Positions 10,201-19,158 of a stretch of 19,158 bases of DNA are shown piece by piece. This DNA is from Cruorifilaria tuberocauda. Taxonomy: Eukaryota; Nematoda; Chromadorea; Rhabditida; Onchocercidae. Location: contig JABVXU010000821.1 in NCBI GenBank assembly GCA_013365365.1, forward strand, positions 1 through 19,158, given 5' to 3'. The notes below the pieces were generated by a model. The model was given only the letters and a program-made list of their open reading frames with translations, was not told where the DNA came from and made no database searches. Position numbers and translations under genes: made by a program. The number at the start of each line of letters is the position of its first letter. Positions within the stretch are counted from its first letter, which is position 1.

Positions 10201-13200
10201 TGGAGCATACGGAATACCAATTACGATAACACCACGGCTTTCATTATCTGAGAAATCGATCCCTTCGCTTATCTCAAAATATGTCATGATCCAAAGAACG
10301 CTCAACACAGTGCAAAAACTAGAGGTAAAATCAGTATATAATAGATGTCTTGATTCGTAAATCATATCCAGTTCAATAAATTTTAAAATTAAAAATATTT
10401 CTATGAATATCAAAAAAGAAAGAAATATCCAAATTATGCTTGCATTTAATATAAAAGTCAAACTTCAAAACATTAAACAAAAACAGTTATGCCAGAAAAT
10501 TACCTTAGCTCTACAAACAGCAAATAAGATAGCACCATTATTTTCCTTTACTTTTTGCCTGAATTGAAGTAATACTGTTTTCAGTTCCAATTTAGATTTT
10601 GGTTCAATAAATGCTTCTTTATGAGTTATTATTGCTTCCCAGATGAACGTTGAACCAAATTTCGCTGTCTACAAGCAATGTTACGAGGCATAAGAATTCA
10701 AAATCAATTTTAATCATATAAAAAAACCAGCTGCTCAAAATATGCTACCACAAAAACCAATATTGCGTCAAATAATCCAAAAATCATGATGTTAGGATCA
10801 AACTGATGCTGCTGATACCAATAGTAATTTTTTTAATTTATTAAATTTAATTTATAGCGTTTTATTTAGAACTTTAAAATCGGTGAAATCCAATTTCATT
10901 TCACAACTGCTGCATCATGCACCGCAATTCCAAATGAGCTAAGGAATATTGCTCAACCATCTTGAATAATTATTTCAGTTATTCAAATTTTATACATTTC
11001 ATATCTAATCATATCTTACTGATGAAGCAGTAATGTAAAAGTGTAGCAATATGGTATTAATATTAATAAGCAAGAAATGCAAACCTTCCAGAATTTTAGA
11101 CATGAATTCATCACAACATAAGATGAGAAGAACACCAAAATACCGTCCGGAATGATTTGACATGCACGGACTATAACCTCACCAATTCCATAAATATATC
11201 CTGCACTGCTCCTAATCATAAATCAATTCAATCAAAGAAAATTAAATTTTAAACAAAAAATTTAGAAAGCAGTGATATAAGCTGCATTTAAAATGAAAAT
11301 CATCCTTAACGATAACATGAAATTTTGATTATATTCTGGAAGTTTCGTAAACAGAATTAAGGAAAAACTCAGCAAACGATAAATCACATAAACGACATAA
11401 ATACTTAAGCGCATCTGAGAGAATACTTTATTTTATATCACCAGGAATCAAAAAAAGTTCCAGATAACTATGAAATCAAATCAATTGGTATCAGTGCAAA
11501 ACAATGACTTCAAACTTTGACTTCACAAATTATCTAGAAATTACGTACCGTCTGTGAAAAGTGCCGCAAAGATCGATTCCCCCTTGACTGAAACGAATAC
11601 GTGCGCCCAAAATTTGATCCAAATTAGCGACATGTTTATTTTCCAGTGTTACAGGAAAGTTTACGCCAAGACTGTTAACAAATGAATCCAACGGTGATAA
11701 TGTGCCGCTGGTAACAATTACAGAGTGCACACCACATGAGTGAAGATACCTCGAATGCGTTGATAATTCGGTATATCACATAAGAATTGTTATTTGGTTG
11801 AACAAAATTCAAGTCTGTTTTCTAGCAAAAACGATTTCGTATTCAGTATGCCATATATTTTAAAAGAAAAATTCTATCTTTAGACAAAAAAGTATCTAAA
11901 TATCTTCCAGATTACGATTACTATTACTTCATTTTTGGAAGTTTTTAAACAATCACTTTTTTGTTGCAACGATAATTTCTTTCTGTTATAAGAGACAGAA
12001 TAAGTGATCAAATTATTTCAAAACTTCAAAATTCCACGATGTTAATCCACAATAATTTTCACTTGGAGGACATAAAGGATGCAGAAAGAAATTGATGTCA
12101 ATGGAAAGCTACTTCCTTGTCGTATAAGCAGTTTTAAAAATCTGAACAATATTAGTAATTGAAGATTAGTATCTAAATGAGTAAACAATTCGTCTACAGT
12201 AAGATGTCAATTTGATATTGCATGCAACAATGTAATTACATACGAAGAATGTTTGATTATTGAGTTGAATAAATTATACGACTTTAAGAGCAAAACAGAT
12301 TTATTTGAAGAAGAAATTGAATACTTATAATAAAAAGATAACTAACCACATCGCAACTGACGGTGAAAAGCACCAGTAATTTAGCGTTATTACTGAACCA
12401 TGCTCTATTACATAAAGCTGAAACACATCATAATCATAGAATGAAAAATTTCAAAATCTTCATAATTTTGGATCAAAAAAGGATCAGAAATCTCAGCAGC
12501 AGATACATTAGCAGAGTCACCAAATGAGTAGTTCACTTATTTTGTGCAATTCCTACTATAATGCAGCACATATATTGTAGCACATAATTCTACATATGCA
12601 TATCGGAAGAAATTAAGGAAAGCTAGTAAGTGCTTACTCAACTCCCTATCTAGTTTAGATTTGAGTTACATTACAGCGCAACTTACTTGAAAACATTTCG
12701 TGCTGTTTTCATCCACATTTCTCATTCCACAAACCGAACTATCCAATACCCGTAATGGAGCGTGTTTATCTGCGTAAACAGTTGAAATGAATGATGAAAA
12801 TTCTTGAAGATAAGCACCCTTTTCGATAAATTCTCCAGTTGATTCATTTTGTGCTATAAATTATTTATTTAATAATGATAACTTTAACTGAAATAATATG
12901 CGATTAATAAAATTCTTTTTGTCGTTTTTGTATCACTGAAGTTAAGATTTTAAAAATATACACATTTAAAACTAAACCTTTGTATAAAATCAACAATGGA
13001 ATAAACTTGTTATGTGAAAACAATATAGAGATAGTAAACCTTTTGCTGTGAGGTATTGACCAATTTTATCAATAGTTAAGGATATTGTTTCTCTTATATC
13101 TTTTCGAAATCCTGCTTTCGATAACAATTCAATAATTTTTTCGCCCGGATAAACTTTACCTCCAATTCCAATCACTTTTTCCCCTTTATCTTTCATGCAA

Positions 13201-16200
13201 ACATCCACAGCATCTTCAAACTGATGTAAAGACGCTGAAAAACTAATCATTTAGAAACGACTAAAACGGAATCCGAAAATGATTTCAGTCTAGTACTATA
13301 TATTTTTTAACAGACAAACTAGATATGATATAGAACAAGTAGAATGAATACCACAAAGGTGCATGCGAAAATTGCATTTATATTACTTCGAAAACCATAA
13401 TGGAGGAAAAATGGACCTATGGATCAAATTATACTTACCAAGTAAGTAAGCTACATCGTTCTTCTCAATTTTCATTTCGTTTGTTTCTTGAATTTCACTA
13501 TCAAATGATGCAGTTGTATTATCCTATAAAAATAAATCGTTTTGAAAAAGTGAATGTAACTTTTTGATGTAAATATCAACTAGATCCTTAAAAAGATAAA
13601 AAAGCCATCAGCATAGAAGAATTAGTCAGCGAGTCAGTACGAATAATATATAAACGAAAAGGTGAATTTATTCTGATAGGTTTTGGCAGCAATAGAAATA
13701 AAAAGGAGAGACAAACTAGAACAAGTACTCGCAATTTAAAGCACTACCACTCATGGCAGCAAAATTTTATAATGAAGGCTTTAACTAGATACAATTAAAA
13801 GTACCTTACTCTGTGCCTATTATGTGAGTAGAAAAATTTTGCAAGAAAATCAGTGAGAAAGGCGAAAGACAAATAAAGCAAACGCATACCATTTTCGCCC
13901 GAATTTCTTCCTCATCGTTTATTATCATTTCCAAAACTTTCTTTACTTCCCTTATACAAGCACTTATTTGAGCACTCGAGAATGATACTGATGTTGACTC
14001 TTCACAAATTGATTCCTGAATAAAAGTTTCCACAAAATAATCAATTTCAGTTCTTAATTTCTCTTTGAGTTACAATTTTTACAAAAATTATTTTAAAAAA
14101 TCATAGTAAGGGCAATGTCATCAACTCACTAAACTTACTGATGAATACGGAAATATTTTTTAATAAGAATAATATTACCAAGTTATGAGCTTCATCGAAA
14201 ATAACAATATTCCCTTTTAATTGAATATTGTACTTATGCCGCAAGGAAGGATCAACAATATAATTATATGGCAAAAGAATTAGGTCGGCATCTTCATACA
14301 TCGTGCGATTCCGAAAGTATGGACAGTACCTGAAGTCTAATTGATTCGGAAAATTTTGACACAGTATGTTAAATATCAATCTGATATGAAATTCGAAGTG
14401 AAACAAAAAAATCTGATTACTTATGCTTCTGAGATATGTTGATGATTTCTTCGATATCTGGAACTAATCCATTCTCACTGTATAATAAATCCAATGTTGA
14501 TGGATCAGCTTCTAAAATACTATTGAAAAAAAAAATTTGGAACAACTTAATATAAAAGTTTGATTTCTATTCAGTATAAGCTACCATGAATGATAGTCGC
14601 CATAAAATTTTTGAACATGCGAGATAAAAGAAAAAACTTGAAATGTTATAAAAAATTTCTTGATATTTAACAAAGTAAATAAAGACAGAAGAAGTAAAAT
14701 CATACTTTCGTAGTAATTATAATATAGACATCGATGCTTGCTGATCAAATTTCTACACATTAGCGACTTGACATGACTATTATTTTCTTTTATTACTTTA
14801 TCATTGATACAAAGTACATCACGGGAAGCCAAAGTTACAGTCTTAATGCTGGAAATATTAAAGAAAAAATTTTGCGCGCTGAAAAAAGAATGTCATGGAT
14901 GTTATCAAGGATATGAAAAAGGAAAAAAGAATGAATGTGATGAGGATATCATAGAGAGAACTAATGTTAATTCTCGATGATTAAACGAATTCACTCTAAT
15001 CAACCATCAAATCGAAAAATTTTCAACTATTATAAATCAGCATTTCTACATGGAAAATAAAAATACAATACAATGTAAAGGAACGAAAGAATCAAAACCG
15101 TTTCAATTTCAATTACTTGTTATGAATTAAGATTAGAACTTTGAATTTTTGAGAAGTAATTTAGCGTAATAAACTTACTCTTTATAGGTAGTTTTATTCA
15201 ATTCACGAACTACTTGCGCTAATTGGCTGTGTGTTCGAGAAGCATAAAAAATTTTTGGATAAAATGATCTAGAAGATGTACCTGTCAATAAAATCACTTT
15301 TCAAAAAGTTTTCAATGTTCGAATTTTGCATTTCAGTGTTACGAAATTTTAAAACTTGAAACAAAAATCACATGCGAACTATCCATATTAAGGTAGTTTA
15401 TTTTTAATACGATAGAAGGAAAATTCTCATTTAATTAGTGGAATATTAAAAATAGGAACAAAAGCCAACATGATAACATATAGAGGCTCTACTGAATACA
15501 AGAGAGTTTTATGATGCATCATCCAACAAATATTATTAAATAAAGCTGAAACGGCACCTTGTATTTCTTGCGTACTGTCCGTCTCAGATATCTTTGATTT
15601 ACAACTTTTCAAATAAGCGATAGCAGCACACAGCAAACATAACGTCTTACCCGTTCCGGTCGGCGATTCTAGAGCTGCATTCTGTCCCTAAAAAGTAATA
15701 AACTTTTAGTATCACTATGTTATTCCCATAGAAACCAGGACTACATCAACATTCATTTGGAATGAACATATCAAGTATCCATGATGCTTGTAAGAGATAT
15801 TAAAAATTTTAAATATTTTAGAAAAAGAAGCTAGAGATGTGACGACATGTCTATAACTAAAGTTAATATAAATAATTTCTTATGGTAGAAATAATATTTT
15901 GAATCAGTTCATGGAATTTTCATAATAGTTTACACTTTGAAAGAATTTTAGTATAATAATTTATCATAGAGAATTTAATAATCAGTAATTCGACATCTAA
16001 ATAGTGATACCATATCTGGAAACAACATCCAGTGATCATCCACAAACCAATTTTTTAATATATACGATTAAACTGATAACTGACAACTTTCATTAACAAT
16101 TTTTTATTCAACAATAATAATAAAAACATACCGTTTGTAGAGCTTCCATGACCTTTTCCATAAATTTAATCTGACATTCATATGGTTCGAATGGAAATTC

Positions 16201-16233
16201 CACGGTAAATCTATCAATATGTATTAAATGCAT
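7292..16233 (-). CDS. rtel-1: RTEL1, regulator of telomere elongation helicase 1
   Basis: Nuclear iron-sulphur 5'-3' DNA helicase (XPD/FANCJ/DDX11 family). The known family role is dismantling D-loops and telomeric T-loops, limiting crossovers and preserving telomeres. The spliced model gives 971 aa. Motifs in order: Q-like PFEPYECQ near the N-terminus; Walker [10 protein letters not shown] (Lys48, same number as in human RTEL1); motif Ia YASRTHSQL (90-98); Fe-S cysteines 125, 143, 152 and 192, with spacing close to human; DEAH 235-238 within [17 protein letters not shown] (467-474); ILVFFSSY (546-553); motif V SEGIDFSD (621-628); motif [11 protein letters not shown] (688-696). RTEL1 rather than FANCJ or DDX11 is indicated by the start ([10 protein letters not shown]) and LNYWCFSPS. 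Residues about 911 onward resemble the harmonin-N-like domain ([12 protein letters not shown]). The start is the ATG at 16233, just inside a TATTTCAG acceptor. The C-terminus is uncertain: reading through the last donor gives 958 aa, ending at 7427. Confidence 0.95.
7292..16233 (-). other. exon map of the RTEL1 gene
   Basis: Exons read on the minus strand, all with GT...AG borders and consistent phase: 1 16233-16132; 2 15687-15558; 3 15281-15179; 4 14848-14706; 5 14511-14421; 6 14329-14179; 7 14015-13890; 8 13523-13439; 9 13234-13040; 10 12853-12687; 11 12417-12347; 12 11749-11549; 13 11211-11085; 14 10668-10504; 15 10272-10120; 16 9752-9637; 17 9342-9222; 18 8884-8654; 19 8357-8235; 20 8106-8035; 21 7792-7736; 22 7573-7438; 23 7341-7292. 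Exons 1-17 carry the helicase core and are secure from family similarity. Exons 18-21 (poorly conserved linker) rest on splice signals and phase. Exon 22 or 23 is last. Weak borders are the exon 2 donor (AAG|GTGCCG), the exon 15 acceptor (TTTTGAG) and the exon 17 acceptor (TTTAAAG). Introns run from about 90 to 600 bases and contain no recognised gene. Confidence 0.85.
8941..8996. repeat. 28-bp tandem repeat in RTEL1 intron 17
   Basis: Two perfect 28-base copies (8941-8968 and 8969-8996) starting TAATAGATAATATTCCGG. Degenerate partial units carrying the shared core TAATATTCC lie just to the left (about 8911-8940). The array sits between RTEL1 exons 17 and 18 and accounts for the open minus-strand frame at 8874-9089. 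Confidence 0.95.
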
Positions 16234-16252
16234 TGTTGAGATGAAATTCGTC

Positions 16253-16260
16253 CTGAAATA
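16253..16260 (-). promoter_or_regulatory. candidate trans-splice acceptor of RTEL1
   Basis: On the minus strand TATTTCAG ends at 16253 and is followed after 19 bases by the ATG at 16233-16231. The reading frame is open further upstream to 16302, but that extension (V-I-T-V-C-D-F...) does not resemble RTEL1, whereas RTEL1 proteins start about ten residues before the T-V-[ED]-F-P-F motif. The acceptor therefore decides the start at 16233. Trans-splicing itself is inferred. Confidence 0.55.
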
Positions 16261-16302
16261 TTTCACGGATATTTGATCAAAATCACAAACAGTTATAACC
16301 AA

Positions 16303-17288
16303 TTACGTAGCTAAGAAATTTATAACGGACATCAGTTTTCCTCTCTCCAAATGACGGCTCTCAATCAATCAACTGTCTTATCAGTTATTTCACACAGTTA
16401 TTGAGATAATTGCATACATTTTTCCAGACAGTGCCATCTTCTTACTTGCAGAAATACTTAGCGCATATCATTTGTGAATTATACCAGCTGTTATCAGAGC
16501 CTTGTAATGTGAACTAAGGCCAAATAGACCGACAACTTCAAGGATCAAACTGACAATAAATAAGTAACAATGGAGGCGAATAACTCAGTACAATGCATCT
16601 TTTGTCTTATCACTCTCTGCCATATTACAGTCGTTACTCTACCTTTTCTAGATTCCAGTATCTCATAGAAAATAGTGTTATTTCTCACTCCCATTTATCT
16701 TTCTTCTCAGCAACATATCATTCATTTGGTCAATATCTGAACCGTCCTCTAAATCTCTAATTTCTCTATGTTCTTATCTCTTTTCACTCCAAGCAAAAAC
16801 GCTCTCTTCCATCTCAATTGCTAGAAAAAAACAACGATAACAGCCAAAAAAAAAACAAACAGGTTATCTACCAGCCAGGCCTCTAGGTCCTTCCACAAAA
16901 CGACCTAAAATACTCCTCCGCCCTCAATTTCATCCTGCTACATTCAACAATAAACTTTCCCTCCGTTAGTTTCATAGGTTTAAATTTGAAAAGAAAATTT
17001 TTGAAACCGATGAAAAATTCTCATCCCATCCGAAACTTTAATTTCGATCAATGCATGAATGATTTATTTAATTAAAATTTATTTGGGTAGAAAGCTGAAC
17101 ATCCAGACATAAACAATTCATAATAATTAAGCCTAATTAAACCATAAAAAATAATTTAATAAATAATACAGAAGCATCATTATATCACAAATGGTGTAAG
17201 TTAATACATTCAGTGGACTAATAAAAAGTATTATCTAATATATTAACACATTAAGTACTCTAAAATTTAAAGATACCTGTAAGTAGCC
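16303..17288. other. spacer upstream of RTEL1, pyrimidine-rich, no gene recognised
   Basis: From about 16560 to 16980 the plus strand is rich in C and T (many TCTC, CTTCT and CCTCC words) with two A-tracts at about 16826-16858. Because RTEL1 starts to the left on the minus strand, this is its presumed promoter region. A 31-codon plus-strand frame from ATG 16570 has no splice support. From about 17000 to 17280 the sequence is nearly pure A/T with no visible feature. Confidence 0.4.
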
Positions 17289-18059
17289 ATGAATTTCTAT
17301 GAAGATTTAGATGAAATTGAAGTATTCGTTAGGAAAAGTTCATTTAATTAATTAATCAATCAGTAGTGCTAGACAGATCAATAAACTAATCGATCAACAT
17401 TGCATTAAAACTTTCTTAGCGGACTTTTCATTAAAGTGCAAAAACACTCCTGCAAAAGAGAGAACCTAAAAAGAGAGAACGTACTAAAAAAAAGAAATTT
17501 GCCAAATTTTTATTTAATAATTAAATTTCAAACTTTAACAGTCATTATTTTCTATAATTTAATAGTCATTTTGTAAATTAAGGCTTTTGTTAATCTTTGC
17601 AAGTGTTTGACAAATGCCGCTCCAGCTTGGTACAATATTCCACTCGAGAGCGAGAAGTCGATATTACGCAATCTGATCGATATTCTCTGCAAAAACTAGC
17701 CGAAACAATAAATCGCTTCCAAACATACATGTACTTGATACAGGTACACACATATACAAGGTGTGATCGCAGAATCACTGCGCGACTTAATTATACGTTG
17801 GTAATTATTTAGAACCATAGACTAAATTCCGAAACAAGCTATTATAACAGATATTAAGCACTTAATTATATAAGTGAAACTTAGTGGACAAAGTAAGAGA
17901 GTCATACTAGTCCTGTGAAAGATTAATACTTATTGAAGTGCTTGAGAAATAAATTTTTGTCAGTAAGTTATGATGATATGATCAATGTCCAATGATGACG
18001 AGATGAAAATCAGTTCTCTTCAACTTCAGTTTCCAATTTTCGATGCTTATATTTCATAG
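17289..18059 (+). CDS. weak candidate: small three-exon gene, unrecognised
   Basis: Not recognised, and the model is tentative. The core is an open block at 17604-17743 whose product (including FDKCRSSLVQYSTRE and SDRYSLQKLAETINRFQTY) has a balanced, protein-like composition, unlike the Lys/Asn/Ile-rich translations of surrounding noncoding DNA. It ends at a plausible donor (ATACAG|GTACAC). An upstream ATG at 17289 opens MNFYEDLDEIEVFVRK, and splicing 17337 to 17604 keeps phase, although both sites are weak (GTTCAT donor, TTTGCAAG acceptor). A downstream acceptor CAACTTCAG leads to a short in-frame exon, 18030-18059, ending TAG. The total would be 72 aa, soluble, with no signal peptide or membrane segment. 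Alternatives are an exon relic of a larger gene, a longer gene with different splicing, or chance. It would be convergent with the repeat-protein gene, 47 bases away. Confidence 0.28.
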
Positions 18060-18106
18060 TTAGCTTCTGCCAGTTCACTCTCATGGAATTAAATTCTGAA
18101 ATAAAA

Positions 18107-19158
18107 TTAAGAGTTAACAACCTTATCATATTTGCTACCGTTAGTAAATGCGACAACGATGTTATCCTTCACGACATATGGGCCCGTTTCATATCGCTGT
18201 ACTTTTCCGCCGGAGATATCTACTCCAATGGTTACATCATCTGGTTTGTAGTCTTCTATGGTATATTTTATGGTCGGACTGATTCCATTATTCTTTAAAA
18301 CTTTCTTGAACTGCAAAAACGAATTTAAACGCTTCTTGAATAAAATTTAGAAGAAAAAAATGCTCCAAATATCAATTTTTCTCTAATGAAATTGAACAAT
18401 TTTACGATCAGGAATCACTAAAGTCTGAAATTCAAAAAACGATCCATTTTCCTGACAGCATGAGTCTATCGCATTTCTCTAGATAAAGGTACAGATTGCC
18501 ATAACTCTCCTCAGCATTTCGTCTTACAGTTTTCCATACATCTGATTGTCATTTTTCCAAGGAAAGGATCACAGGTGAATAGAAGAAATGCCTGCTAGAA
18601 GTTGCGAGAGGAAAGAGTTATACTGGATAACACTTATGCTGTTTGTTCAGTCACTTGAAGAAAAGAAAAAAATTAAAATTTTGTGGAATATTCGACAACT
18701 TCAACTTGATTTCAAAATCACAAACCACTTTATATACTGCCCTCCTCACATTCTTCATCGCTTTTTCCGGTGTGTTTGGTTGCTTTCTGTATTCAGTTGG
18801 CAAGACTTTATCTAAAAATTTGTTAACTTTTTTAATTATATGTCCTTTAATTGTAGGCATTTTAGTCATAGTCTCTTCTCTTGCAAACTCTTCGATCTCT
18901 AACTTTTCGATTGCTAAGTCTTCGTATGAAAAGTCTTCGCTTGTAAACTCTTCGGTTAGAAGTTCTTTGATTGCAGATCCTTCAATTATAAGCTCTTCGG
19001 TTGCAGGCTCTTCGATTGTAAGCTCTTCGGCCTTAGGCTCTTCGACTGCAGGCTCTTCGATTGTAAACTTTTCGATCTTCGACTCTTCGACTGCAGGCTC
19101 TTCGATTGTAAACTTTTCGGCCTTAGGCTCTTCGACTGCAGGTTCTTCAATTGTAAGC
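18107..19158 (-). CDS. acidic pentapeptide-repeat protein, 3' part (partial at right edge)
   Basis: Function unknown. The frame is open from the right edge (first full codon 19157) to 18651 on the minus strand. It first encodes about 19 pentapeptide units of the type xx[IVA]EE (LTIEE, PAVEE, PKAEE), then a unique basic segment from about 18872 (TKMPTIKGHIIKKVNKFLD and onward). A final exon at 18310-18107 follows acceptor TTTTTGCAG in phase 0. It encodes 67 residues starting FKKVLKNNGI, including DVTIGVDISGGKVQ, and ends VVNS before TAA (18109-18107). The donor is uncertain: phase-0 choices are GTATAT or GTTTGT within the AVYKVV codons at about 18740-18720. The repeat part should be disordered and highly acidic. 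The C-terminal part looks folded, first helical and basic, then beta-rich. The N-terminus lies outside the window, so a signal peptide cannot be judged. It shares RTEL1's strand but is about 1.8 kb upstream. Confidence 0.7.
18873..19157 (-). repeat. 15-bp coding minisatellite (pentapeptide repeats)
   Basis: About 19 in-phase 15-base units. The plus-strand consensus is close to GGCTCTTCGATTGTA, so GCTCTTC recurs throughout. Next to the right edge the units form a 45-base higher-order repeat of three kinds (LTIEE/FTIEE, PAVEE, PKAEE/SKIEK), present three times almost unchanged. Toward the left the units diverge (LIIEG, SAIKE, LLTEE, FTSED, FSYED, LAIEK, LEIEE, FAREE) but the 15-base period and the acidic fourth and fifth positions mostly persist. 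The array continues beyond the window. Confidence 0.92.

Noticed and set aside
10028..10360. 110-codon plus-strand frame
   Set aside because: It is antisense to RTEL1 exon 15, whose minus-strand product carries helicase motif V. It is a shadow.
14101..14406. DEAH-box block considered as a separate short helicase gene or as FANCJ/DDX11
   Set aside because: It joins in phase with flanking exons into one protein whose N-terminus, Fe-S cysteine spacing and motif wording match RTEL1.
16184..16192. GGTTCGAAT, resembling a tRNA B-box
   Set aside because: It lies inside RTEL1 exon 1 and encodes part of the conserved P-F-E-P-Y segment on the minus strand. No cloverleaf or A-box is present.
17590..17778. 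62-codon minus-strand frame opposite the candidate gene
   Set aside because: Cys/Tyr/Arg-scattered composition without splice context. The plus-strand reading of the same DNA is more protein-like.

Overview
The window looks like nuclear DNA of a parasitic nematode, most likely a filarial (Onchocercidae-type) worm. It is strongly AT-rich and its genes are cut into many short exons with GT...AG introns of about 90-600 bases. TTTCAG-type acceptors lie just upstream of start codons, as expected for spliced-leader trans-splicing, and the encoded proteins are animal-type. The species assignment is inference. No prokaryotic operon, mobile element, CRISPR array, rRNA or tRNA was recognised.

Layout, left to right. 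(1) 718-1385 (+): an unrecognised two-exon gene for a 70-residue protein with a signal peptide, ending in a CxxC tail. (2) 2933-5589 (+): a complete seven-exon mitochondrial short-chain enoyl-CoA hydratase (ECHS1/ECH-6 type, 291 aa) with both catalytic glutamates. (3) 5590-7291: a spacer between two convergent genes, with poly(A) signals for the hydratase. (4) 16233-7292 (-): a complete RTEL1 helicase of about 22-23 exons and 958-971 aa. It has all superfamily 2 (XPD family) motifs, four iron-sulphur cysteines and one harmonin-N-like C-terminal domain with an ambiguous end. (5) 16303-18106: a spacer with a pyrimidine-rich block and a weakly supported small plus-strand gene (17289-18059). (6) 19158-18107 (-): the 3' part of a gene for an acidic pentapeptide-repeat protein. 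Its repeat array runs off the right edge and decays toward a unique lysine-rich C-terminal domain of unknown function.

Functionally this is an ordinary chromosomal neighbourhood: one metabolic gene (beta-oxidation and branched-chain amino acid breakdown in the mitochondrion), one genome-stability gene (telomere and recombination control in the nucleus), and two lineage-specific genes. Nothing suggests the genes work together. RTEL1 and the repeat-protein gene share a strand but are about 1.8 kb apart, which is wide for a nematode operon. The least explained items are the small secreted protein, the repeat protein and the candidate gene between RTEL1 and the repeat protein.
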